64,000 nt of DNA from Micavibrio_B sp964399985 (GCA_964399985.1 CAYNRY010000002.1:434001-498000); one strand, 5' to 3'; shown: positions 44,133-53,192, counted from the stretch's first letter. The notes: generated by a model from the letters alone, not told the origin. Translations and numbers: made by a program.

Positions 44133-45608
44133 ATGTTTAAAATCAGTCGCAATCCTATATTCAATCAAATTTCTAATTCTAAACTGGCGGCGCTCGATAA
44201 ATCACAGGCTATTATTCAATTCATGCCAGACGGTACGATAGAAACCGCGAATGAAAATTTTCTTTCGGCTGTCGGATATCAGCTCGACGAAATCAAGGGG
44301 CAGCATCACCGCATGTTTGTCGACCCTGCAGAAAGTTCTAGATCAGACTATCAGAAATTCTGGGATGCTCTGCGCAAAGGAGAATTCCAGCAAGCGGAAT
44401 ACCGCCGGCTTGGAAGAAATGGTCGCGAGATATGGATACAGGCAACTTATAATCCTTTGCGCGATGAAAAAGGGCAAGTTTTCGCTATCGTTAAATTCGC
44501 CAGCGATATTACCGAGCAAAAAAGAAAATCCATGGAGGATGATTCTTTATTGGCGGCGCTCGACCGCTCTACAGCGGTCATTCATTTCAATATGGACGGC
44601 ACGATCATCAAGGCTAATAAAAATTTTCTTGGCGCGACAGGATATACACTCGAGGAAATTAAAGGTCGTCATCATAATATGTTCGTAGATCCGGTTTACC
44701 GGAGCAGTCCGGAATATACCGAGTTCTGGCAGAAACTTAACAATGGGGAATTTCAGGCCGCTCAATTTAAACGCTTTAACAAGCAAGGGCAGGAAATATG
44801 GATCGAGGCTTCCTATAATCCCGTTTTCGACAGCGAGGGAAAGCCGTTTAAGGTTGTCAAGTTTGCAACCGATATTACAAGTCAAGTTAACGCTATACAA
44901 AACGTTATAACCAATATTTCGGAGATGGATGTTGCCATTGGCAGTGTCAGTCATAAAGCAGCGGGAGCTGCGGCGAAGGCTGATGAATCCAGTCAAAATG
45001 TCAGCACGGTTGCTTCGGCCGTTGAGGAAATGAACGCATCGGTTGCGGAAATAACCAACAGCATGAATTTTTCTATGAAAGCCGTTAACGTGGCTATTGG
45101 CCAAACCGAGGAAGCCGATCAGTCGGTACAATGTCTTGAAAAGGCTGCCAAAGCTATGAACGGAATCGTTGACATGATCCAGACCATTGCAGGGCAAATT
45201 AATCTTCTATCGCTCAACGCAACGATTGAATCCGCACGGGCCGGAGAGGCGGGTAAAGGCTTCGCCGTTGTGGCAGGTGAGGTCAAGAACCTTGCCAAAC
45301 AAGCGGCTGACGCAACAGACAGGATTAGTGCGGAAATCGGCGAAGTGCAGAATATTTCAAAGACGGTGGTCAAAAGCCTGTCGGAAATTAAATCTTCGAT
45401 TCAAGCTGTGGAGAATTATGTATCGTCTACGGCCTCTGCTGTTGAAGAACAAAGCGCGGTATCTCTTAGCATTTCCCATGCAATGCAGTCCACTTCGATT
45501 GCTGCCCAGCTGATAAGCGAGGATATGGGAGAGATCAGTAGCGCGTCCTTACAAGCAAGCGCCTTGGGGCAAAATGTCCGCCGCGAAGCGGAATCTTTGC
45601 GGAAGTAA
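44133..45608 (+). CDS. Soluble methyl-accepting chemotaxis protein with two PAS domains
   Basis: 491 residues, with no membrane helix or signal peptide, so cytoplasmic. Two PAS/PAC units in tandem (about residues 18-130 and 140-255) are near copies: both have the pattern 'TGYxLEEIKGxHHxMFVDP' and 'GREIWIQATYNP'-like segments. The C-terminal signalling domain has the conserved hairpin tip INLLSLNATIESARAGEAGK. PAS domains of this kind often bind heme or FAD and sense oxygen or redox state, as in aerotaxis. A GGGGGA site precedes the ATG. No other che gene is nearby. Confidence 0.93.
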   Translation: MFKISRNPIFNQISNSKLAALDKSQAIIQFMPDGTIETANENFLSAVGYQLDEIKGQHHRMFVDPAESSRSDYQKFWDALRKGEFQQAEYRRLGRNGREIWIQATYNPLRDEKGQVFAIVKFASDITEQKRKSMEDDSLLAALDRSTAVIHFNMDGTIIKANKNFLGATGYTLEEIKGRHHNMFVDPVYRSSPEYTEFWQKLNNGEFQAAQFKRFNKQGQEIWIEASYNPVFDSEGKPFKVVKFATDITSQVNAIQNVITNISEMDVAIGSVSHKAAGAAAKADESSQNVSTVASAVEEMNASVAEITNSMNFSMKAVNVAIGQTEEADQSVQCLEKAAKAMNGIVDMIQTIAGQINLLSLNATIESARAGEAGKGFAVVAGEVKNLAKQAADATDRISAEIGEVQNISKTVVKSLSEIKSSIQAVENYVSSTASAVEEQSAVSLSISHAMQSTSIAAQLISEDMGEISSASLQASALGQNVRREAESLRK

Positions 45609-45637
45609 GTTTGAATACAAGAGTATTGTGAAGAATA

Positions 45638-45796
45638 TTAATGTTCGGTTTTTTCACCGCTGCGGCGGCAGAACGAGCCAATGCGGCAGATATTGTCAAA
45701 CTGGATCGCCGTGAATGTTTTGCCTTCATTATTTTCCAATTCATCCATTGGATAAAAAGAGACAGGGGTGGCGCGCTTGAGGGCGGTAAAAAACAT
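45638..45796 (-). CDS. Possible small protein
   Basis: 52 residues starting MFFTALKRATPVSFYPMDEL and ending in a basic SFCRRSGEKTEH. No known family. A GGAG lies seven bases before the ATG, 42 bases after the stop of the gene at 45839 on the same strand, which supports it. Overlapping frames on both strands are also open, so this call is uncertain. Confidence 0.4.
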   Translation of the reverse strand: MFFTALKRATPVSFYPMDELENNEGKTFTAIQFDNICRIGSFCRRSGEKTEH

Positions 45797-45838
45797 ATCT
45801 TGCTCCGTGGAAATATAAGAAACAAACAATGTTTGAGG

Positions 45839-46189
45839 TTAAAGGTTCCGGCGATCTTTTAGTTTGAATGTCGGAATTGGCCAATTCAGGATGATTTCTT
45901 TAGTTCGTTCGTCCATTTTTCCCGATTTCAGTTTATATGTCGGCGATCTGGTTATCCTGAAGCGTCGTTCGTAAATTGCTTCCATCACGCGCCGGCTATC
46001 CCGTAAATATTTGCGTATAGCTAGAAGCTCTTTCGTCCGATAGCCTGTTTTCAATGCGTTCTGGGAGGATTTTTCCTTGCCTTGAATGGTTTTGGGGCCG
46101 GTGGATTTCTCCCATGGCTTGTTTTTAAGGATGCGTTCACGGGCTGCCGCACGCCGTTCGGGCGTCCAGCCTTTTGTATGTTTGGTCAT
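45839..46189 (-). CDS. Small basic protein with PWEKSTGPKT motif
   Basis: 116 residues, strongly basic. KGWTPERRAAARERILKN, PWEKSTGPKTIQGKEKSSQN and ALKTGYRTKE are reminiscent of the 'STGPKT(P/E)EGKA' proteins that recur in alphaproteobacterial and phage genomes; their function is unknown and nucleic acid binding is only suggested by the charge. The start MTKHTKGW at 46189 is chosen because the longer frame begins inside the palindromic element at 46209. Confidence 0.65.
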   Translation of the reverse strand: MTKHTKGWTPERRAAARERILKNKPWEKSTGPKTIQGKEKSSQNALKTGYRTKELLAIRKYLRDSRRVMEAIYERRFRITRSPTYKLKSGKMDERTKEIILNWPIPTFKLKDRRNL

Positions 46190-46208
46190 ATTGGGAGTTC
46201 CTTTTTTA

Positions 46209-46277
46209 GTCATGCCGACCGAAGTGGAGGCATCTCATCTATTTAAGGTGAGATCCCTCGGCTACGCTCGGGATGAC
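46209..46277. repeat. Dispersed palindromic repeat, family A (copy 4, complete)
   Basis: A 69-base element bounded by GTCAT and ATGAC in inverted order. Inside are CCGACCGAAGTGGAGGCATC and, at the other end, GAGATCCCTCGGCTACGCTC. This is the fullest copy in the window and lies directly upstream of the small basic gene. Confidence 0.65.
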
Positions 46278-46290
46278 AATTGTTAAAATG

Positions 46291-46314
46291 AAAAAGCCCG
46301 GACGGAGTCCGGGC
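46291..46314 (-). terminator. Terminator after the YgjV-like gene
   Basis: An eight-pair stem GCCCGGAC/GTCCGGGC with loop GGA, preceded on the plus strand by five A, which is a T run on the minus strand. It lies 75 bases beyond the stop of the minus-strand gene at 46389. Confidence 0.8.
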
Positions 46315-46388
46315 GGTGATGGGTTATTATAAGCAGACCGAAAGGTAAATTTCAAGAAAAAGACAATTTGCCGCCAAAAGGGGAAATT

Positions 46389-47105
46389 CTATTTTAGCCG
46401 CAGAGACGCAGAGTTGAAGTAAGGATTAGGCCGCGCTTCCAGTTTTTGTTGATATTGACGTTCTACGGGGGCATGTCCTGTATTTCTTGAAACTTGACCA
46501 TTGATATCTGCTCCCGTTGCAGAATCGTGAAATATGCCGTGCAAATAAGATTTCAAATTATCAAAGCTTGTTGCTTTTTCACCTGCGGCATTTCTTATAT
46601 CATGAGTTCTAATTGAATTTATCTGTATAGCCAGTGATGCAATTTCTGCCGTCAGCATAGCCCAATTCTTATTTGCGGCAGCTAAGGGGATCCATATTGC
46701 TGTACGTCCAAGCAAATAAATAAATCTGTTATATCGACCTTGGGATTGATAATCGCCAACGGCTGCTGTGACAGTTCCAGAAAAAGGCAAAATATCTTCG
46801 GGACTTTCATAAAGTATTGCTGTCGTTGCACCGACAGCCGCAATGTTAAACGCGGTAATGGCATTTTTATATTTATTTCCCCATCGTGTTGATAATAAAG
46901 CCGATCGGATGGCTGCGCCGCTATAAGATGTGGCCGCCGTTGCAGATCCGGAAAAAGCATAGGAAGCAGATGTAACAACATGTGCAGGGATAACCGATAA
47001 TCGCATGCGTTGTGCGTCAGGAAATTTGGATTGCACATAGAGACTGCCAAGTCTGAAGGATAAAGCAGCAGTACCAAATATTTGACTCAATAAAAAACCG
47101 TCCAT
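46389..47105 (-). CDS. YgjV-like multi-helix membrane protein
   Basis: Up to 238 residues with about five hydrophobic segments and a hydrophilic C-terminal third. SQIFGTAALSFRLGSLYVQS at the start and LPFSGTVTAAVGDYQSQGRY followed by a last pair of helices (IYLLGRTAIWIPLAA) resemble the Imp-YgjV family, of unknown function; the match is by pattern only. The ATG at 47105 sits in the loop of the typA terminator, so the TTG at 47090 may be the true start. The last residues (SASLRLK) are encoded by a family B repeat, so the original C-terminus may have been replaced. Confidence 0.55.
   Translation of the reverse strand: MDGFLLSQIFGTAALSFRLGSLYVQSKFPDAQRMRLSVIPAHVVTSASYAFSGSATAATSYSGAAIRSALLSTRWGNKYKNAITAFNIAAVGATTAILYESPEDILPFSGTVTAAVGDYQSQGRYNRFIYLLGRTAIWIPLAAANKNWAMLTAEIASLAIQINSIRTHDIRNAAGEKATSFDNLKSYLHGIFHDSATGADINGQVSRNTGHAPVERQYQQKLEARPNPYFNSASLRLK
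46393..46419. repeat. Family B repeat at the 3' end of the YgjV-like gene
   Basis: GCCGCAGAGACGCAGAGTTG resembles the copy at 436. It overlaps the last codons of the gene. Confidence 0.4.
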
Positions 47106-47113
47106 CGGGACGG
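47092..47113 (-). terminator. Terminator of typA
   Basis: A CCGTCC/GGACGG stem with loop ATCG and six A on the plus strand (a T run on the minus strand). It lies 32 bases after the typA stop and overlaps the apparent start of the next gene. Confidence 0.85.
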
Positions 47114-47144
47114 TTTAATACAATATTTATGAATAATGCAAGAA

Positions 47145-48974
47145 TTAACCAACCTTCGCTTTTTTCTTCGCGATCTCACGCTCGTTCGGCGTCAGGTATT
47201 TTTTGCGCAGACGAAGCGATTTCGGTGTGACTTCCAGAAGCTCATCATCGTTGACATAGGCGATCATGTCTTCGAGGGACATTTTACGCGGCGGTGTCAG
47301 GATAACGGCATCGTCTTTACCGGAGGCGCGAACGTTGGAAAGCTGCTTGCCTTTCAGAACATTAATGTCGAGATCGTTTTCACGGTTGTGTTCGCCGACG
47401 ATCATGCCCTGATAAACCTTATCGCCGTTGCCAATAAACATCTGGCCGCGGTCCTGCAGGTTGAAGATCGCATAAGCAACAGCTTCGCCTTTATCGGTCG
47501 AGATCAAGGCTCCGTTACGACGTCCGCCGAAATCACCTTTGTACGGGCCGTAAGAGTCGAACAAGCGGTTCATCAAGCCTGTACCGCGCGTGTCGGTCAG
47601 GAATTGCGACTGATAACCGATCAAACCGCGCGATGGCGCTTTGAAGATAATGCGCGTTTTACCAACGCCGGACGGACGCATATCGACAAGCTCAGCCTTG
47701 CGGTCGGTCATTTTTTCGATAACCGCGCCTGTATAAGCATCATCCACATCGACGATGACTTCTTCGTACGGCTCAAGCTTTTCGCCATTCTCTTCTTTCA
47801 TGACAACGCGTGGACGCGAGACGGACATCTCAAAACCTTCGCGGCGCATGGTTTCAATCAAGACGCCAAGTTGAAGTTCGCCGCGTCCGGCAACGGAGAA
47901 GGAATCGCGCCCTTCAGGTTCGGTTACCTTGATCGCGATATTGACTTCGGCTTCGGACATCAGGCGGTCGCGTAACATCGTCGATGTCAGTTTCTTGCCT
48001 TCTGTACCGGCATAAGGTGAATCGTTCACCGTGATGGTCACAGCCATCGTCGGCGGATCGATTGGCTGGGCTTCAAGCGGACTTGTCACGGATGTATCGG
48101 CAATCGTATCGGCAACGGATGTTTCCGTCATACCGGCGATGCAAATAATGTCTCCGGCAGAAACCTGATCGACCGGAACGCGTTTGATACCGTCGAAAGA
48201 CATGAGTTTGGTTAGGCGGAAACGCTCGACAACTTCGCCTTTTAAATTCATCGCGTGAACAGATTGGTTAACCTTTGCTGTACCTGTCTGGACTTTACCT
48301 GTCAGCATACGGCCCAAAAACGGATCAGCTTCGAGAAGCGTTGCCAGCATCGTGAACGGAGCTGACGGATCGCCGGTCGGTTCAGGGATATGCTTGACCA
48401 TCAAATCCAAAAGCGGGTGAAGGTTTTCACGCGGCGCTGTCAGTGAGTCAGCGGCCCAGCCGTCGCGGCCAGAGGCGTAGAGAACCGGGAAGTCGAGTTG
48501 TTCGTCAGTTGCGTCCATGGCGGAGAACAGATCGAAGACTTCGTTCAGGACTTCGTCAGGGCGGGCATCGGAACGGTCGATCTTGTTGATCAGGACAACC
48601 GGGCGGATACCGCGTTTCAGCGCTTTGCCGAGAACGAATTTAGTCTGTGGCAACGGGCCTTCAGCAGCATCGCAAAGCAGGATAACGCCATCACACATGG
48701 AGAGGATACGCTCAACTTCGCCGCCGAAATCCGCGTGTCCAGGAGTATCGATAATGTTGACGCGCATACCGTCCCAGAGAATGGACGTACATTTCGCCAT
48801 AATTGTAATGCCGCGTTCTTTTTCAAGATCGTTGGAATCCATGACACGCTCAGCCACGTTCTGGTTGTCGCGGAAGGAGCCCGCCTGACGTAAAATCTGA
48901 TCGATCAAGGTTGTTTTGCCATGGTCAACGTGAGCGATAATGGCGAGGTTTCTGATATTCTTTGGCTTTGTCAT
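47145..48974 (-). CDS. typA: Ribosome-associated GTPase BipA/TypA
   Basis: 609 residues. An EF-G-like translation GTPase involved in 50S assembly and stress or low-temperature growth. G motifs: AHVDHGKTTLID (G1), GITIMAKC (G2), DTPGHADFGGEVERI (G3), NKIDRSDARP (G4). Domain V and the BipA-specific C-terminal domain follow (RGLIGYQSQFLTDTRGTGLM). It is a single-gene unit with its own terminator at 47092. Confidence 0.97.
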   Translation of the reverse strand: MTKPKNIRNLAIIAHVDHGKTTLIDQILRQAGSFRDNQNVAERVMDSNDLEKERGITIMAKCTSILWDGMRVNIIDTPGHADFGGEVERILSMCDGVILLCDAAEGPLPQTKFVLGKALKRGIRPVVLINKIDRSDARPDEVLNEVFDLFSAMDATDEQLDFPVLYASGRDGWAADSLTAPRENLHPLLDLMVKHIPEPTGDPSAPFTMLATLLEADPFLGRMLTGKVQTGTAKVNQSVHAMNLKGEVVERFRLTKLMSFDGIKRVPVDQVSAGDIICIAGMTETSVADTIADTSVTSPLEAQPIDPPTMAVTITVNDSPYAGTEGKKLTSTMLRDRLMSEAEVNIAIKVTEPEGRDSFSVAGRGELQLGVLIETMRREGFEMSVSRPRVVMKEENGEKLEPYEEVIVDVDDAYTGAVIEKMTDRKAELVDMRPSGVGKTRIIFKAPSRGLIGYQSQFLTDTRGTGLMNRLFDSYGPYKGDFGGRRNGALISTDKGEAVAYAIFNLQDRGQMFIGNGDKVYQGMIVGEHNRENDLDINVLKGKQLSNVRASGKDDAVILTPPRKMSLEDMIAYVNDDELLEVTPKSLRLRKKYLTPNEREIAKKKAKVG

Positions 48975-49447
48975 CTGTGTCTATCTATGTTCGGGCTTTT
49001 CGGCGTTAAATTCGCCGGAGAGATACAGGAAATGAGCACAAAAAGCCAGTTTTTTATGCGGTGCAAACAATGCTAACTGTCTGATATGGGATTAATATTT
49101 GCATTCCATAAGAAAAACAACCTGTAAATTAGGCTAAACAGGGGCTAGGTAGACAAATATGCTTATATAAATCGCTGATTTTTCTCTTTTTCCAAAGCCT
49201 GTATTTATCGAAAACAGAAAAGGTTATAAGTAGAAATATATGCTGTGCGAAGGCAATAGTTATGTCGAGGATTATGAAAGACTAATTATCTGGTGTGTCT
49301 ATACCGATAACGGGCGCCAACAATGTTAAGTGAGAAATATAAGAAGACGTCATGATATCATAATAAGCTTATGCTTTTTAGAATATTAAATAGGGAACAA
49401 TATCTGACCCATCGCCTTTGTAGCGTAAGTAAAAGGAGGTCATAGTA
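48975..49447. other. Gene-free AT-rich stretch between typA and mscS
   Basis: 473 bases between two divergent genes. I see no hairpin with a T run, no tRNA-like or known RNA motif, and no convincing open frame; a 29-codon frame at 49240-49329 lacks a ribosome site. The promoters of typA and mscS should lie here. A strong ribosome site AGGAGGT (49434-49440) closes the stretch. Confidence 0.5.
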
Positions 49448-50494
49448 TTGAATAATTTTAATTTCCCCGACTGGATGACATTACTCAGCATTACCGCCGG
49501 TGCGCTGGTCGTCAGTATTATTATATATTGGGCGGTGACGAAAATAAAAGCGAGTAATATCGCGCTACGCCACCAGATATTGCGCGAGATGCGTTATCCG
49601 GTCACTGTACTTTTTATCGTGACCTTCGTTTATTTCGTAACAAAGATTCCAGCGCTCAACCTTGAAGATAATATCATCGTTAATTCAATTTATCCGATTG
49701 CGACCATTTCCATCGTCGCCTGGCTTTGCATTAAAGCGATTAATATAAGCACACTTTTTGTCTTACGCCGGTACGATGTCACGCAAAAAGATAATTTAAG
49801 CGCGCGAATGATGACAACAAAAGTCAGGATTCTAAGACGTCTTGTTTCGGCGCTGGTTATCCTCTTCGCTGTCGCGGGCGCGCTCATGACGTTCGATAGT
49901 ATTCGCGCTTTGGGACTAAGTTTGCTGGCCTCTGCAGGTGTCGCCGGTATCGTGATCGGTTTTGCGGCTCAGAAAACCATAGGTAATTTTTTCGCCGGTT
50001 TGCAGATTGCTATTACTCAGCCGATACGGCTCGAAGACGCAGTGATCGTCGAAGGAGAATGGGGCGTGATCGAGGAGATCAACCTGACCTATGTGGTCGT
50101 CAAGATCTGGGATCAGCGGCGGTTGATCGTGCCGATTTCTTACTTTGTAGAACAAACTTTTCAAAATTGGACACGACATTCTTCCGATCTTTTAGGGGTA
50201 GTGATGATCTATCTGGATTATTCGATGCCGGTCGAGCCCCTTCGCGAAGAGCTGGACCGCATTCTTCACAATAATCCTCTGTGGAATGGCAAGGTTAAAG
50301 TCGTACAAGTCACAGATTTCCGTGAAAATACAATGGAGGTCAGAATTTTGGCCAGTGCCGACAGCGCGCCTGAGGCTTTCGATCTTCGCTGCCAGATCAG
50401 GGAAAAAATGATTTTCTTTATTCAGGAAAATTATACCGATAGCCTTCCAAAGCGCAGAATGCTGGCGCAAATCGACCAGGTGGAGGCGGCCTGA
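49448..50494 (+). CDS. MscS family mechanosensitive ion channel
   Basis: 348 residues with four or five N-terminal helices. The pore helix is GLSLLASAGVAGIVIGFAAQ and the next segment KTIGNFFAGLQIAITQPIRL is the strongest MscS signature; DAVIVEGEWGVIEEINLTYV begins the beta domain of the cytoplasmic cage. It relieves osmotic pressure. The start is TTG at 49448: a perfect AGGAGGT lies seven bases upstream and no ATG is as well placed. Confidence 0.9.
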   Translation: MNNFNFPDWMTLLSITAGALVVSIIIYWAVTKIKASNIALRHQILREMRYPVTVLFIVTFVYFVTKIPALNLEDNIIVNSIYPIATISIVAWLCIKAINISTLFVLRRYDVTQKDNLSARMMTTKVRILRRLVSALVILFAVAGALMTFDSIRALGLSLLASAGVAGIVIGFAAQKTIGNFFAGLQIAITQPIRLEDAVIVEGEWGVIEEINLTYVVVKIWDQRRLIVPISYFVEQTFQNWTRHSSDLLGVVMIYLDYSMPVEPLREELDRILHNNPLWNGKVKVVQVTDFRENTMEVRILASADSAPEAFDLRCQIREKMIFFIQENYTDSLPKRRMLAQIDQVEAA

Positions 50495-50541
50495 TCCTAT
50501 TGGGCCTAGACTTTGGTGGCTGTATTCCATATTTTATTCTC

Positions 50542-50823
50542 ATGGAAATACTAAAGCCTTACCGCACCCAAATTGACGCCCTCGACGACCAAATCGTCGA
50601 TTTGCTCAAGCAGCGTTTCGATATCATTCATGAAGTCGGCGCATTGAAAGCCCGTGAACATATTCCTGCTATTCTTGAAGACCGCGTGCGCGAGGTGATT
50701 GACCGCGCAGGACTTCGCGCGGGAATTCATGAAAACGAAATTCGTGAGATTTATGCTCTTATGGTCACAATTGCTTGTGATCTTGAAGATAAGATTATCG
50801 GAAACCATACGGAAGTTGCCTAA
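50542..50823 (+). CDS. Chorismate mutase (AroQ type)
   Basis: 93 residues, the short helical AroQ form that turns chorismate into prephenate for Phe and Tyr synthesis. Conserved residues: Arg in PYRTQIDALDDQIVDLL, Arg in KQRFDIIHEVGALKAR with the Lys, and the C-terminal IREIYALMVTIAC. The start at MEILKPY is chosen over an earlier TTG. The stop codon touches the htpX start. The same fold serves isochorismate-pyruvate lyases, but those are rarer. Confidence 0.88.
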   Translation: MEILKPYRTQIDALDDQIVDLLKQRFDIIHEVGALKAREHIPAILEDRVREVIDRAGLRAGIHENEIREIYALMVTIACDLEDKIIGNHTEVA

Positions 50824-51762
50824 ATGAACGGATATTTAAAGACCGCGATTTTAATGGCGGGGATGACCGCTTTGGTCATGGGTATCGGTTCCTTGATCGG
50901 CGGCAGTCGGGGCATGATGATCGCGCTGGTTTTCGCGGGCGGAATGAATTTATGGGCGTGGTATAATTCAGACAAGGCGGTGCTACGTCATTTTGGCGCA
51001 AAACTGGTCGGCCCTGCCGAAGCGCCGCAGCTTTATGCCATGGTGGAGCGGCTGGCAAGGAATGCAGGCCTTCCGATGCCAAAACTTTATATTATAGAGA
51101 GCGATCAACCCAACGCGTTTGCCACGGGGCGCAATCCCGAAAACGCGGCAGTGGCCGTTAATACTGGGCTGATCAGCCGTTTGAAATCTGATGAAATCGA
51201 AGGCGTGATCGCGCACGAGCTGGCCCATATCAAACACCGAGATACTTTGATCATGACGGTTACAGCCACATTCGCCGGGGCGATTTCGATGTTGTCTCAA
51301 TTCGGCATGTTCTTTGGCGGCAATCGTGAACGGTCCAATCCGATCGCAACCTTGGCTGTTGTTATTCTAGCGCCGCTGGCGGCAATGGTTGTGCAGATGG
51401 CTATTTCTCGCGCGCGCGAATATGAAGCCGATAAAATGGGCGCGGAAATTTCCGGCAAACCAAGATCGCTGGCCTCTGCGCTGGCAACCATTTCCAATGA
51501 TGCCAAATTGATCGACAATATGCGCGCCGAAGCCCATCCGGCGAGCGCTCATATGTTTATCATCAATCCGCTACACCTACGCAGCGTCGACGGGCTGTTC
51601 TCGACCCACCCTAAAACCGAGGAACGTGTTCGCAGGCTTTTGGAGATGGACAAGACCGGCAAGTTTATGAAGACGCAGGACCTGCATGACGATGTCTTTG
51701 GCGATAAATTTGCAAGTTTTGGCAGTGGATTTGACGATAAGCCGAAGAATCCTTGGGTCTAA
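50824..51762 (+). CDS. htpX: Membrane zinc protease HtpX
   Basis: 312 residues. Two N-terminal helices, the zinc motif HELAHIKH (HExxH) at about residue 136 with the third ligand in SRAREYEADKMGAE, and two more helices between. The FATGRNPENAAVAVNTGLI segment is the family hallmark. It degrades damaged membrane proteins, together with FtsH. It follows chorismate mutase without a gap. Confidence 0.95.
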   Translation: MNGYLKTAILMAGMTALVMGIGSLIGGSRGMMIALVFAGGMNLWAWYNSDKAVLRHFGAKLVGPAEAPQLYAMVERLARNAGLPMPKLYIIESDQPNAFATGRNPENAAVAVNTGLISRLKSDEIEGVIAHELAHIKHRDTLIMTVTATFAGAISMLSQFGMFFGGNRERSNPIATLAVVILAPLAAMVVQMAISRAREYEADKMGAEISGKPRSLASALATISNDAKLIDNMRAEAHPASAHMFIINPLHLRSVDGLFSTHPKTEERVRRLLEMDKTGKFMKTQDLHDDVFGDKFASFGSGFDDKPKNPWV

Positions 51763-51827
51763 TTCCGCTATTGCCTGTTTTACCATAGCAAGGTAAAAGG
51801 TTAAGAACATTAGGGCAGCACTTTTCA

Positions 51828-53192
51828 ATGACACCGCCAGAACATTCTAACGGACATTTAAATCAGACGGATCTTTACGATCCTATCCCTCCGGCGGAAA
51901 TGCTGGCGGCGCGGAAAGTCGCCCTCAAGCTTTTACAGACCATTTTTCAAAAAAAGCATAATCTAGATCAGGCTATCGACGAAAGCGCGGAGTTCAATGC
52001 GCTGAATGTCCGCGACCGTGCCTTTATCAAAATGTTGGTAACAACGGTTATTCGCCGCTTGGGTCAGATCGACGATTTAATCAAGCGCTCTTTAAGTCGT
52101 CCCGACCAGCCGCTCAATCCGCCGGTGCTCGAATATATTATGCGCATGGGCGTGGCCCAATTGATCTTTATGCATGTGCCCGATCATGCGGCGGTGAATA
52201 CTAGCGTTCAACTGGTAGAAGCCGAAGGCCATACGCGCATGAAAGGTTTTATCAATGCCATCTTGCGCAAGATCGCCAATGAAGGCCGCGACTGGACGAC
52301 AAATCAGGATATCGCGCGCCTTAACACGCCTGACTGGCTGCTCAAAATCTGGATCAATGATTTCGGTTTGAAGGGCGCTGTCGATATCGCCACTGCCAAT
52401 ATGATGGAGCCGCCGCTCGATATCACGTTGAAACGCCCGGAACTGGCGGCGCAATGGGCGGAAACGCTGCAAGCCAATATTTTGCCGACCGGAACCTTAC
52501 GCGTGGTATCGCCGAAGCCGATTGTCGAGATGCCGGGTTTTGAAGAAGGCATGTGGTGGGTACAAGACGCATCCGCCGCGCTGCCCGCCAAATTATTCGG
52601 ACCCTTAAAAGATAAGACCGTTTACGATCTATGCGCTGCGCCGGGAGGGAAGACATCGCAACTCGCAGCTCAAGGTGCGAAAGTAGTGGCCGTGGATCGT
52701 AGCGCCAAGCGCGTGACGCGCCTTGCCGAAAATATGAAACGTTTGAATCTGGCAGACAATGTGCGCACTGAAATTGCCGATGCAAGCGTGTGGCGTCCGC
52801 GCGAGGCGGCAGATTATATTCTGCTCGACGCACCCTGTTCGGCAACCGGTACGATCCGCCGCAATCCCGATGTGCCGTGGCTGAAAAATTATAACGACAT
52901 TACGACACTCGCTGATCTGCAAGCGCGGCTTTTGGATAATGCGCTGACGATGATGAACCCGGGCGGAATTCTTGTTTATTGCACCTGCTCTTTGCAAAAA
53001 GAAGAAGGCGAATACCAGATCGACCGCGTGGTGCAATCAGGCCGGGCGCAGCGCCTGCCGATCCAACCGCAGGAAATCGGCGGCTATGGCGATATCCTGA
53101 CCCAGTACGGCGATGTACGGATTTTCCCATCGCATCTGTCAAATCTCGGCGGAATGGATGGGTTTTTTATCAGCCGTCTGCGGGTTAATTGA
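51828..53192 (+). CDS. rsmB: 16S rRNA (cytosine-967-C5)-methyltransferase
   Basis: 454 residues. An N-terminal NusB-like RNA-binding domain (about residues 25-160; AALKLLQTIF-like KVALKLLQTIFQKKHNLDQA) precedes an SAM methyltransferase domain: YDLCAAPGGKTSQLA (SAM loop), LLDAPCSATGTIRRNPD (motif IV cysteine) and LVYCTCSLQKEEGE (motif VI nucleophile cysteine). All catalytic residues are present. Confidence 0.94.
   Translation: MTPPEHSNGHLNQTDLYDPIPPAEMLAARKVALKLLQTIFQKKHNLDQAIDESAEFNALNVRDRAFIKMLVTTVIRRLGQIDDLIKRSLSRPDQPLNPPVLEYIMRMGVAQLIFMHVPDHAAVNTSVQLVEAEGHTRMKGFINAILRKIANEGRDWTTNQDIARLNTPDWLLKIWINDFGLKGAVDIATANMMEPPLDITLKRPELAAQWAETLQANILPTGTLRVVSPKPIVEMPGFEEGMWWVQDASAALPAKLFGPLKDKTVYDLCAAPGGKTSQLAAQGAKVVAVDRSAKRVTRLAENMKRLNLADNVRTEIADASVWRPREAADYILLDAPCSATGTIRRNPDVPWLKNYNDITTLADLQARLLDNALTMMNPGGILVYCTCSLQKEEGEYQIDRVVQSGRAQRLPIQPQEIGGYGDILTQYGDVRIFPSHLSNLGGMDGFFISRLRVN

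Noticed and set aside
45641..45862. Plus-strand 73-codon frame after the chemoreceptor gene
   Set aside because: It overlaps the better supported minus-strand small frame and lacks a ribosome site.
49240..49329. 29-codon open frame in the typA-mscS gap
   Set aside because: No ribosome site, no recognisable sequence, and length easily expected by chance.
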